From: a virus
Strand: one strand, 5' to 3'
Virus record (IMG/VR): IMGVR_UViG_3300043425_000191
Span: 1 to 48,313 of that record
DNA: 48,313 bases
Part shown: one piece after another, positions 30,805 through 37,928 of the stretch
How positions within the stretch are numbered: position 1 is the stretch's first letter
Layout: the number at the start of each line of letters is the position of its first letter
Program-made: the position numbers and the translations under genes
Notes under the pieces: model-generated
Database searches by the model: none
Seen by the model: the letters and a program-made list of their open reading frames with translations, nothing else
Told to the model about the DNA's origin: nothing

Positions 30805-31084
30805 TCGTTATACAGCCGAAGAATTGCAAGCCAGACTTCGTTTTACTATTGGCATCTGTCTGGCGCTAACGCTATCGGGTATTGTGTTTGTGGTTCTGTA
30901 TTCTCTGATCTTTGTGACGCAGCCCATTGGTGTCCAATCGCCTAATGATGCTGAGTTCTTCAAGCTGATCACACCTATCGCTACGTTCTTGACTGGTATT
31001 CTCTCTGGTATTATGCTTGGACCAAAATCGCCAGAGGAGAAGAAGCCAGAAGAGCCAAAGCTTTCTGATGATGAGATTGCCTGA
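30797..31084 (+). CDS. Two-TM membrane protein, lysis block
   Basis: The 95-residue protein has TM segments at about 13-37 (RFTIGICLALTLSGIVFVVL) and 54-78 (FFKLITPIATFLTGILSGIM), then an acidic-basic tail. The FFKLITPIATFLTGILSG segment is highly conserved in T4-like aquatic phages, from memory. Position before another two-TM protein and an M15 peptidase makes a holin or antiholin role possible. ATG 30797 is chosen because AAGGAG lies 7 bases upstream. It overlaps the lipoprotein gene. Confidence 0.6.
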   Translation: MSDRYTAEELQARLRFTIGICLALTLSGIVFVVLYSLIFVTQPIGVQSPNDAEFFKLITPIATFLTGILSGIMLGPKSPEEKKPEEPKLSDDEIA

Positions 31085-31311
31085 TGGACAATCCGAATAG
31101 AGACAAAGTGATAGACTCTATTCTTCTGATTACAGTCTGCACATTGGCTCTCATCTGCGTCTCAGTGACTGTTGTTATGCTCTATGGATTCTTTAATGAG
31201 AAAGTTGATAACAACAAAATATTCGAGATAATTGGACCAGCGTTTAGTACCGTCATTGGTGCGTTCGTTGGATTGATAGGTGGAATTAGTTTATCGAGTA
31301 AAAAATCATGA
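31084..31311 (+). CDS. Two-TM membrane protein, holin candidate
   Basis: The 75-residue protein has hydrophobic segments at about 12-36 (SILLITVCTLALICVSVTVV) and 46-70 (FEIIGPAFSTVIGAFVGLIG), with a basic C-terminal SSKKS. Small size, two TMs and position just before the M15 endolysin gene fit a holin, but the sequence lacks a specific family signature that I can name. Its stop overlaps the endolysin start (ATGA). The preceding gene shares a similar layout. Confidence 0.55.
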   Translation: MDNPNRDKVIDSILLITVCTLALICVSVTVVMLYGFFNEKVDNNKIFEIIGPAFSTVIGAFVGLIGGISLSSKKS

Positions 31312-31778
31312 GATTATCACCAAACTTTAGTCTGAAAGAACTGACATGGTCTGAAACTGCTATTCGTAGAGGCATAGACAATATGCCGAAGTACGAGCAC
31401 TTGGAAAATCTCAGGTTGGTTTGCTTGCATATACTGGAGCCAGTAAGAATACATTTCAAGCAACCAGTCACGATTAACTCTGGGTATCGCGGACCAGCTT
31501 TGAACAAGGCAGTTGGCGGGTCTGCGAAGTCCCAGCATTGCAACGGTGAAGCTGTTGACTTTGAGATCAACGGAATACCTAACCCAACGGTTGCAAAGTG
31601 GATCGCAGAGAACAGAGACTTTGATCAAATAATCTTGGAGTTCTACAATCCAAAGGAAGGACCAAACTCAGGTTGGGTTCATTGTAGTTATACAAACAAA
31701 CGAGCCAATAGAAAACAAATCCTTACTGCTGTCAGGGTGAAGGGAAAGACAGTATACATGCCAGGATTCGTAACATGA
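31308..31778 (+). CDS. M15 family peptidoglycan peptidase (probable endolysin)
   Basis: The 156-residue protein has the zinc-site motif SQHCNGEAVDFE (H77, D84) and the distal GWVHCSY (H125), as in M15 D-Ala-D-Ala carboxypeptidases and phage endolysins. NFSLKELTWSETA at the N-terminus and INSGYRGPALNKAVGG are also typical of Peptidase_M15_3. It would cleave peptidoglycan cross-links after holin opening; no signal peptide is present. Neighbours are two-TM proteins upstream and spanins downstream. Confidence 0.88.
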   Translation: MRLSPNFSLKELTWSETAIRRGIDNMPKYEHLENLRLVCLHILEPVRIHFKQPVTINSGYRGPALNKAVGGSAKSQHCNGEAVDFEINGIPNPTVAKWIAENRDFDQIILEFYNPKEGPNSGWVHCSYTNKRANRKQILTAVRVKGKTVYMPGFVT

Positions 31779-32191
31779 AAAAGATTCTACTGTTAGCATT
31801 ATTATTTGCTCCAGTTGCTCAAGCAGCGTATGATTGGAAGATCGTTCGTGCTGTAGACGGAGACACTGTTGAAGTTCAAGCTGATTGGCTCCCTAAAGAA
31901 CTAGGTGATACAATCAAGATTCGTATCTATGGCGTAGACACCCCAGAAAAAGGTGGTCGCGCCCAGTGTGAGTCTGAAGCCAAGAAGGGAACCTCAGCAA
32001 CTCAATTCACCAACAAGATGATTGCCTCAGGCAAGAAGATTCAAGTTGACATCAAAGAGTGGGACAAGTTTGGCGGCAGAGTTCTCGGTGACATCATTGT
32101 AGATGGCAAGAGCCTTCGCGCCGAACTGATCAAGAATGGTCTAGCCAGAGAATACTTTGGCGATGCCAAGAAGTCTTGGTGCCCTGTATGA
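31775..32191 (+). CDS. Secreted staphylococcal-nuclease-like protein
   Basis: The 138-residue precursor has a clear signal peptide, MKKILLLALLFAPVAQA, cleaved before AYDW. The SNase core follows: RAVDGDTVEV, IKIRIYGVDTPEK and FGGRVLGDI. Catalytic D and R residues are visible. It would act in the periplasm or outside after lysis, hydrolysing DNA or RNA. Cysteines near residues 65 and 136 could form a disulphide. It overlaps the endolysin gene (ATGA) and precedes the spanin. A secreted nuclease in a lysis cassette is unusual. Confidence 0.85.
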   Translation: MKKILLLALLFAPVAQAAYDWKIVRAVDGDTVEVQADWLPKELGDTIKIRIYGVDTPEKGGRAQCESEAKKGTSATQFTNKMIASGKKIQVDIKEWDKFGGRVLGDIIVDGKSLRAELIKNGLAREYFGDAKKSWCPV

Positions 32192-32721
32192 TTCCTTTTA
32201 TACCATTTCCGTACAAGGTTATAGCAATACTGCTAATTGTTGCTAGTGTGTTCTTTTATGGGTATAAGAAAGGAAGCGATCAGGCTGAAGTTGAGATCGC
32301 AAAGTATGAATCCAAACTAAATGATCTGGCAATCAAGTTGGAACGTGAACAGGCAAATGTGAAGGAAAGGATAGTCACCGAGTTCGTAGACAAGATTCAG
32401 GTAGTGAAGGAGAAAGAGTATGTGTTCCTCAATCAAGCTAGCAGCAGTGTGCCTAGTCAGTATAACCTGTCTAATGGTTGGGTGTACCTCCATGACCAGG
32501 CAGCCACATCTGGTATTCCCGAAGCCACCAGAAGTTCTGATGCGACCGCCTCAGACGTTAGAGACAATCAAGCCCTCGCCACAGTCGTCGCCAACTACTC
32601 AAGGTGTCTCCAGAACGCCCAACAACTGATCAGCCTTCAAGATTGGATTATCAAAACTGACAATAGTATAAATACTACTACAAAACCCCAACAAGAACCA
32701 TTAGAAAGAAAGGGTAAGTAG
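32188..32721 (+). CDS. i-spanin (Rz-like)
   Basis: The 177-residue protein has an N-terminal TM anchor (about 8-25, YKVIAILLIVASVFFYGY) followed by KKGSDQAEVEIAKYESKLND and a long coiled coil. The C-terminal NQALATVVANYSRCLQNAQQ is typical of Rz. It would span the periplasm and join the o-spanin to fuse inner and outer membranes at lysis. The o-spanin gene is embedded in another frame (32420-32629). ATG 32188 overlaps the previous gene's stop. Confidence 0.85.
   Translation: MIPFIPFPYKVIAILLIVASVFFYGYKKGSDQAEVEIAKYESKLNDLAIKLEREQANVKERIVTEFVDKIQVVKEKEYVFLNQASSSVPSQYNLSNGWVYLHDQAATSGIPEATRSSDATASDVRDNQALATVVANYSRCLQNAQQLISLQDWIIKTDNSINTTTKPQQEPLERKGK
32420..32629 (+). CDS. o-spanin lipoprotein (Rz1-like), embedded in Rz
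   Basis: A 69-residue frame, in +1 relative to the Rz gene, has the lipoprotein signal MCSSIKLAAVCLVSITCLMV followed by GC (lipidated Cys about 22). A proline-rich body follows (RPPQTLETIKPSPQSSP). This is the classic embedded Rz/Rz1 arrangement of phage lambda. A strong AAGGAG ribosome site lies 7 bases before the ATG. It would sit in the outer membrane and pair with Rz. Confidence 0.88.
   Translation: MCSSIKLAAVCLVSITCLMVGCTSMTRQPHLVFPKPPEVLMRPPQTLETIKPSPQSSPTTQGVSRTPNN
32667..32674 (+). promoter_or_regulatory. Candidate T4-type late promoter (TATAAATA)
   Basis: This is an exact match to the T4 late promoter TATAAATA. It lies inside the end of the Rz gene, about 50 bases before the ATG at 32723. 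It could drive that lysis-block gene late in infection. Confidence 0.45.
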
Positions 32722-32722
32722 A

Positions 32723-33079
32723 ATGGAAGTCGAATCTCGTCTAGCTAAAATAGAATCTGAAATGGCAGCGATGAGAGAGAAGATCAGCTTCTTCTCTGTA
32801 ATATATGATAAGTTCGATGCTACTCTTGCGAAGCTGGAAAAAATGATCGAAGACAGACGGTCAGATACAAACGAAGACCTCAAGGATGTCTATTCTAGGA
32901 TAGAACACCTAGAGACTAAACTCATGGACGAGATGAGTAAGTTGCGTTCGGAAATGAAAGCGCAGCATCAAGCAGAGCAAGCAAAGATAGACGATCTGAA
33001 CAAGTGGCGCTGGTTTGTAGTTGGAGCGTCAGCGGTCGTTGGGTTCATAATCTCCACGGTCGTTAAGGTTTGGAAATAG
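32723..33079 (+). CDS. Coiled-coil, tail-anchored membrane protein
   Basis: The 118-residue protein is almost wholly coiled coil (MEVESRLAKIESEMAAMREK to about residue 95). It ends with WRWFVVGASAVVGFIISTVV as a single C-terminal TM (about 96-115). This layout resembles XhlA-type haemolysin or holin-associated proteins. Location right after the spanins fits a lysis-associated role, but no specific signature exists. It ends at 33079, just before the primase promoter. Confidence 0.65.
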   Translation: MEVESRLAKIESEMAAMREKISFFSVIYDKFDATLAKLEKMIEDRRSDTNEDLKDVYSRIEHLETKLMDEMSKLRSEMKAQHQAEQAKIDDLNKWRWFVVGASAVVGFIISTVVKVWK

Positions 33080-33083
33080 TCAC

Positions 33084-33112
33084 TTGCTATTTCATCTAGT
33101 ATGCGGTATAAT
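33084..33112 (+). promoter_or_regulatory. Sigma70-type promoter before primase, leaderless
   Basis: TTGCTA (33084-33089), 17 bases, TATAAT (33107-33112). The primase ATG is at 33120, 7 bases after the -10, so the mRNA would begin at or next to the start codon. It lacks the upstream box of the cassette promoters. Two further ATGs at 33113 and 33116 are out of the primase frame. Confidence 0.65.
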
Positions 33113-33119
33113 ATGATGT

Positions 33120-34136
33120 ATGAGCGTATACATAGACAGAAAATTCCTGGGTCATGTTTCCCACAAACTTGAGCTATTCAAGCAGAAGAATAGTGACCTG
33201 TATAATTTCAGGTGCCCATTTTGTAATGACTCGCGCAAAAACAGGTCTAAAGCGCGTGGTTATGTTTACCGTAAAAGCAACGATTATTTCTATCGTTGCC
33301 ATAACTGTGGTGTTAGCATTACTTTTGCTAACTTCCTCAAAGATATTGATCCACATTCGCACCGACAATACACACTCGAGCGTTATTCAGCTGGAGCTTC
33401 CAAGCATGCACCTGTCAAGAAACCCGACTTCGAAGAACTAAAGGGTAATGCCTTCGCTCGATTTGCGGAGGCTGAGAAGAAGGTAGCTCTGCCTACAATC
33501 TCTGAGTTGCCACCAGAGCATTATGCGCGCAAGTATATTGAGTCGCGCAAGATCCCAACTGAATATTGGGACGAGATCCTGTATGCCGAGAAGTTCAAGA
33601 CATTCCTAGACGAACAGTTCCCAGATCATGGAAAGGAAGATATTCCTGACGATGATCGTATTGTTCTGCTATATAAAAATGAGTCTGGTGAGGTGACCAA
33701 CGTAGCTGGTCGCGCACTGGGTAATACCAAAATGCGTTATATCACGGTAAAGATTAAAGATGAAAAGAAACTCTTTGGCTTGCAACGAGTGCAAAAGAAA
33801 GATCGGATATACGTCGTCGAAGGCCAGTTCGATTCGTTCTTTCTTCCTAATTGTGTTGCCAGTGGCGATAGTAATCTTTGCGGTGCTGCAGAGCATCTGA
33901 AGGCAGCCGATACCGTACTGGTATTCGATAACGAGCCAAGAAACAAAGATATCGTCAAGCAAATCGGTAAGGCTGTTGACGCTGGATATTCTATCGTCAT
34001 CTATCCAGAGACTGTAGAGCAGAAGGATATCAACGATATGGTGCTGGCTGGTATAGATGTCAGAGCTCTGGTTGAGAGCAACATATATACAGGGCTGTCG
34101 GCGAAACTCAAGTTCATAACCTGGAAGAAGTGCTAA
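33120..34136 (+). CDS. 61: DNA primase (gp61-like)
   Basis: The 338-residue protein is close to T4 gp61 (342). It has an N-terminal zinc-binding domain (FRCPFCNDSRKNRSKARGYV, then YFYRCHNCGVSI, about 29-68). A TOPRIM domain follows with YVVEGQFDSFFLPNCVASGD (about 232-251) and the later VFDNEPRNKDI, containing the acidic metal ligands. It makes RNA primers for lagging-strand synthesis with gp41 helicase. No Shine-Dalgarno precedes it, consistent with leaderless initiation from the promoter just upstream. The stop overlaps the next start (TAATG). Confidence 0.95.
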   Translation: MSVYIDRKFLGHVSHKLELFKQKNSDLYNFRCPFCNDSRKNRSKARGYVYRKSNDYFYRCHNCGVSITFANFLKDIDPHSHRQYTLERYSAGASKHAPVKKPDFEELKGNAFARFAEAEKKVALPTISELPPEHYARKYIESRKIPTEYWDEILYAEKFKTFLDEQFPDHGKEDIPDDDRIVLLYKNESGEVTNVAGRALGNTKMRYITVKIKDEKKLFGLQRVQKKDRIYVVEGQFDSFFLPNCVASGDSNLCGAAEHLKAADTVLVFDNEPRNKDIVKQIGKAVDAGYSIVIYPETVEQKDINDMVLAGIDVRALVESNIYTGLSAKLKFITWKKC

Positions 34137-34408
34137 TGTATCTAGATGACGTTCCTTATGAATACGAAGATATCCCTATTACCGAAATCCGCGTGCGCCA
34201 CTTCGGCGACAAGTGGATCGTAGAATATCGCCGAGAGGAGATCCGCTATTTCTGGGATCGCTTCTGGTGGTATGACGACAGCATTCATTCTGTTTATGTA
34301 GAAGCAGCAGCCAGAGCAAATGTTCTGTATGCTAATGGTTATGCCGAGCGAGTAATCAAGCGAGGCAAGCGGTTTAAGATCGAAACACTTACAATTGATG
34401 AGGAGTAA
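34136..34408 (+). CDS. Hypothetical protein, 90 residues
   Basis: MYLDDVPYEYEDIPITEIRV opens a compact protein rich in Tyr, Trp and charged residues (YRREEIRYFWDRFWWYDDSI). The C-terminal half (YVEAAARANVLYANGYAERV) looks helical and then basic. The start overlaps the primase stop. I do not recognise it. Confidence 0.6.
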   Translation: MYLDDVPYEYEDIPITEIRVRHFGDKWIVEYRREEIRYFWDRFWWYDDSIHSVYVEAAARANVLYANGYAERVIKRGKRFKIETLTIDEE

Positions 34409-34412
34409 TCTA

Positions 34413-34943
34413 ATGGAAGGTAAGCGAATCCCTAATGTTGTTTTCAAGACTCGTGTCCGCGATGAAGCTGTCGGCGGACCAAACCCATTTCGCTGGGAAG
34501 ATGTTGCTAGCAAGGATCTGTTCAAGCGCAAGCGTTCTATTCTATTTTCTCTGCCAGGTGCGTTCACGCCAACCTGTGACACATATCAGCTGCCCGACTA
34601 CGAGAAGCTGTTCCCTGAGTTCCAGAAGTTTGGCATCAAGGACATCTACTGCCTTTCGGTCAATGACGCATTCGTGATGAACGCATGGGCCAAGTCGCAG
34701 AACCTTGTGAATGTCAAGGTCATTCCTGATGGCTCTGGTCTGTTCACCAAGAAGATGAAGATGCTCGTCAAGAAGGATAACCTTGGTTTTGGTAATCGTT
34801 CTTGGCGCTATGCTGCGATTATCAAAAATGGTGTTATCGAGAAGCTGTTCGTCGAGCCTGGCTTTGAGAACAACTGTTCGACTGATCCGTATGAGGTTTC
34901 TTCGCCTCAGAAGGTTTTGGAGTGGCTCAAGGCGAACGGGTGA
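34413..34943 (+). CDS. Peroxiredoxin (Prx5/AhpC-TSA type)
   Basis: The 176-residue protein carries the peroxidatic motif SLPGAFTPTCDTYQLPDYEK (Cys55) with the conserved P-x-x-x-T-x-x-C order. A possible resolving Cys155 lies in FENNCSTDPYEVSSP. The Prx5-type WRYAAIIKNGVIEKLFVEP is also present. It reduces hydrogen peroxide and alkyl peroxides using thioredoxin or glutathione; a thioredoxin is encoded at 37677. The ATG 34413 has GAGGAG upstream. It follows primase and precedes ThyX, so it may protect replication or RNR during infection; this is inference. Confidence 0.9.
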   Translation: MEGKRIPNVVFKTRVRDEAVGGPNPFRWEDVASKDLFKRKRSILFSLPGAFTPTCDTYQLPDYEKLFPEFQKFGIKDIYCLSVNDAFVMNAWAKSQNLVNVKVIPDGSGLFTKKMKMLVKKDNLGFGNRSWRYAAIIKNGVIEKLFVEPGFENNCSTDPYEVSSPQKVLEWLKANG

Positions 34944-34946
34944 TAT

Positions 34947-35633
34947 ATGAAGGTCACTCTTATCTCCCACTCCAAATCAAACGTTCCTGGGATTGAGACT
35001 CTGGAAGACATGGTCGCATACTGCGCCAGGGTCTCCAATCCTGAGAATCAGTTCAACACTGAAACAGGAACTCGGCTGATCAAGTATCTGATTAACAACA
35101 GCCACTGGTCGCCACTTGAAATGGTACATGTTACTCTAGAGATTGAAACGACGCGGGATATTGCTCGTCAGATCTTGCGTCATCGTTCGTTCTCATTCCA
35201 AGAGTTTAGCCAACGCTATGCTGATCCAACAAAGCATTTGAATTTTGAGACCAGAGAAGCTAGACTACAGGATACGAAGAATCGTCAGAATAGTCTATAC
35301 ACTGACGATCAGGTTCTCAAGGATACTTGGACGTGTAAACAGAGAGATCTGGCCAATGCTGCTATTGATCTTTATTCTTGGGCTACCGAAAATGGTATTG
35401 CCAAGGAGCAGGCTCGTGCTGTTCTGCCAGAAGGTTTGATCCAGTCTCGGCTGTATATGGCTGGTTCGCTTCGCTCGTGGTTACACTATATACAACTACG
35501 AACAGAGAATGGAACACAGAAAGAGCATCGAGAAGTTGCTGCTGAGTGTGCCAAAGTCATTGGGGAAATCTTTCCTCTGATGCGAGAGTTCGTTCCTTTG
35601 TTCGATTACGCGCCAGATTACCATCCAGTCTGA
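34947..35633 (+). CDS. thyX: FAD-dependent thymidylate synthase (ThyX)
   Basis: The 228-residue protein has the ThyX signature RHRSFSFQEFSQRYADP at about 78-94 (family RHRxxSxNExSxRY). SHWSPLEMVHVTLEIETTRD precedes it and EQARAVLPEGLIQSRLYMAG follows near 160. It makes dTMP from dUMP with FAD and NADPH. Upstream enzymes producing dUMP are dCMP deaminase and dUTPase. It begins 3 bases after the peroxiredoxin stop and is followed by zinc-ribbon and RNR genes. Confidence 0.95.
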   Translation: MKVTLISHSKSNVPGIETLEDMVAYCARVSNPENQFNTETGTRLIKYLINNSHWSPLEMVHVTLEIETTRDIARQILRHRSFSFQEFSQRYADPTKHLNFETREARLQDTKNRQNSLYTDDQVLKDTWTCKQRDLANAAIDLYSWATENGIAKEQARAVLPEGLIQSRLYMAGSLRSWLHYIQLRTENGTQKEHREVAAECAKVIGEIFPLMREFVPLFDYAPDYHPV

Positions 35634-35640
35634 GGTTTCT

Positions 35641-35874
35641 ATGGGTATTGATAACTTCAAAAACGATTCGTCATACATGGCTGGATACAAGGAAGGTTTT
35701 GAGCATGGTTGGAAAGCTGCTCAAGAATCGATCAGCAGAGTCATAAGAACTCATAACGAAACACCTATAGATTTATTGAAGAAAGCTTCTTGCCCAAATT
35801 GTGGAAAAACAGATTTTGTAGCGTCACCCTGTAATAGTGTAGCGTGTCCATTTACAGTAACAATTAATTGTTGA
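35641..35874 (+). CDS. Small zinc-ribbon protein
   Basis: The 77-residue protein has a helical N-terminus (SYMAGYKEGFEHGWKAAQES) and a C-terminal CPNCGKTDF plus CNSVACPF, a compact four-cysteine zinc site. I do not recognise it. It is placed between ThyX and NrdA, so a link to nucleotide metabolism is possible by context. GAGGTTT precedes the ATG. Confidence 0.65.
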   Translation: MGIDNFKNDSSYMAGYKEGFEHGWKAAQESISRVIRTHNETPIDLLKKASCPNCGKTDFVASPCNSVACPFTVTINC

Positions 35875-35878
35875 GGAT

Positions 35879-37666
35879 ATGATGAATAAGTATAATATTA
35901 AAATAGATCTATCCAGAGATTCGCTATTCGACGCACTGGGTCTGACTCGAATGAAAGAGTCGTACATGATGGACGGTGAGACTTCACCACAGGAGAGGTT
36001 TGCTTATGTCTCAAGTGCTTTCGCCTCAGATGAGGATCACGCCCAGCGGCTCTACGATTACGCTTCCAAGATGTGGCTATCGTACTCTACACCAGTTCTA
36101 TCCTTTGGTCGTAGCAAGCGCGGATTGCCCATCAGTTGCTTTCTCCCTTACCTACACGACTCCGCAGAAGGACTCGTTGACTGTCTCAGTGAAGTTAACT
36201 GGCTTTCAATGCTGGGTGGAGGAGTAGGAATTGGTCTTGGAATTCGTAGTGCTGATGATAAGTCTGTTGGTATTATGCCTCATCTTCGTACTTATGATGC
36301 GAGTTCTTTGGCATATCGTCAAGGTCGCACTCGGCGCGGCAGTTATGCTGCTTATCTCGATATTAGTCATCCTGATATTCTCTTATTCCTGGAGATGCGT
36401 AAGCCAACTGGGGATCAGAACATGCGCTGCCTCAACCTACACCACGGTATCAACATTCCTGACTCGTTCATGGAGTTGATTGAGCAGTCTATGCTTGATC
36501 CTAATTTTGACGATACTTGGGAACTCAAAGACCCGCACGATGGTAGCGTTCGTGATAAGGTTTCCGCAAAAGAAATGTGGCAGCGTATTCTAGAGATGCG
36601 TATGCAGACTGGCGAACCCTACCTGCATTTTATTGATACGTCTAATCGTGCAATGCCTGAGTTCCAGAAGAATCTAGGACTGTCAATCAAGCAGTCAAAT
36701 CTTTGCAGTGAGATTATTCTACCTACCGACAAGGAACGCACCGCTGTATGCTGCTTGTCATCCGTGAATTTGGAGCATTATGATGCTTGGAAGAGTAATA
36801 AACTATTTCTACGCGACGTTGCAGATATGCTTGACAATGTTCTTCAGTATTTTATTGATAATGCCCCTGACAGCATTAGCCGTGCTGTATTTTCCGCTAG
36901 TCGTGAGCGCAGCATTGGCGTTGGAGCCTTGGGGTGGCACGCATACCTACAGAAGAATATGATTCCTTGGGAGTCTGCTCTTGCTGTCTCTGCCAATCAT
37001 CGTATCTTCAAGCACATCAAGAAGAAGCTGGATGAAGCCAATCTTGAACTAGGAGCAGAACGAGGCGAAGCACCAGACGCAGCGGGAACTGGTCGTCGGT
37101 TCTCTCACATGCAGGCTATTGCACCTAATGCATCAAGTTCAATTCTGATGAACAACACAAGTCCTAGCATTGAACCTTATCGTGCTAATGCTTATCGTCA
37201 GGATACTTTGTCAGGTGCACATCTGAACAAGAACAGATTCCTTGATGCATTACTGAAGACGAAGGTCAAGGAAGAAGAACTTCAAGAGATCTGGTCTGGC
37301 ATCATCGCTAATGACGGATCGGTATCGCATCTGAATTGCTTGACAGATGAAGAGAAGGAAGTCTTCAAGACTGCTATGGAGATTGATCAGCGGTGGGTTG
37401 TCCAGCATGCTGCTGATCGTCAGGAATATATTGATCAAGCTCAGTCGCTAAATGTTTTCTTTAGACCAGACTCTAGCATTAAGTATATTCATGCGGTTCA
37501 CTTCCAAGCGTGGAAGCAGGGTTGCAAGACGATGTACTATTGCCGTTCAGAAAAGATTGGCAAGGCAGATAAGGTCTTCAGAAAGATTGAACGAGAGATC
37601 ATCAAGGAAATTGATCTAAAGGCGTTGGCGAAGGAAGAAGAAGTTTGCCTTGCTTGCGAAGGATAA
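35879..37666 (+). CDS. nrdA: Ribonucleotide reductase large subunit (NrdA), short form
   Basis: The 595-residue protein has the class I alpha-subunit core: TPVLSFGRSKRGLPISCFLP (substrate-site Cys), QSNLCSEIILPTDKERTAVC (NxCxE catalytic motif) and LYMAN-region equivalents. The C-terminal CLACEG is the CxxC swivel that accepts electrons from thioredoxin. It is about 150 residues shorter than T4 NrdA (754). The N-terminus lacks an ATP-cone, so dATP feedback is probably absent. GAGGAT precedes tandem ATGs at 35879/35882. Thioredoxin and NrdB follow. It makes dNDPs from NDPs. Confidence 0.95.
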   Translation: MMNKYNIKIDLSRDSLFDALGLTRMKESYMMDGETSPQERFAYVSSAFASDEDHAQRLYDYASKMWLSYSTPVLSFGRSKRGLPISCFLPYLHDSAEGLVDCLSEVNWLSMLGGGVGIGLGIRSADDKSVGIMPHLRTYDASSLAYRQGRTRRGSYAAYLDISHPDILLFLEMRKPTGDQNMRCLNLHHGINIPDSFMELIEQSMLDPNFDDTWELKDPHDGSVRDKVSAKEMWQRILEMRMQTGEPYLHFIDTSNRAMPEFQKNLGLSIKQSNLCSEIILPTDKERTAVCCLSSVNLEHYDAWKSNKLFLRDVADMLDNVLQYFIDNAPDSISRAVFSASRERSIGVGALGWHAYLQKNMIPWESALAVSANHRIFKHIKKKLDEANLELGAERGEAPDAAGTGRRFSHMQAIAPNASSSILMNNTSPSIEPYRANAYRQDTLSGAHLNKNRFLDALLKTKVKEEELQEIWSGIIANDGSVSHLNCLTDEEKEVFKTAMEIDQRWVVQHAADRQEYIDQAQSLNVFFRPDSSIKYIHAVHFQAWKQGCKTMYYCRSEKIGKADKVFRKIEREIIKEIDLKALAKEEEVCLACEG

Positions 37667-37676
37667 GGAGATAAAA

Positions 37677-37928
37677 ATGATTAGAGTTCTAAAGTTTTAT
37701 GCTGACTGGTGTCAGCCATGTAAGTTGCTGTCGAAGATCCTAGAGGATGTCAAGACAGACGTAGTGATTGAGAACTACAATATCGACGACGAAGCTAACG
37801 ATTGGATCGTCAAGCATTACAATGTTAGAGGCATTCCTCTGATGGTCAAGCTTGATGAAAACGTTGAGATGAAACGCAAGTCTGGCGTGATGACCAAAGA
37901 AGAACTAGAGGAATGGCTAAATGGTTAA
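37677..37928 (+). CDS. Thioredoxin-like protein
   Basis: The 83-residue protein has the redox motif FYADWCQPCKLLSKIL (WCxPC at 11-15) and the cis-Pro region VRGIPLMVKL. It is close to the short phage thioredoxin/NrdH size. It likely reduces the NrdA C-terminal cysteines encoded just upstream, and might serve the peroxiredoxin. ATG 37677 has AAGGAG 7 bases before it. Its stop overlaps the NrdB start. Confidence 0.9.
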   Translation: MIRVLKFYADWCQPCKLLSKILEDVKTDVVIENYNIDDEANDWIVKHYNVRGIPLMVKLDENVEMKRKSGVMTKEELEEWLNG

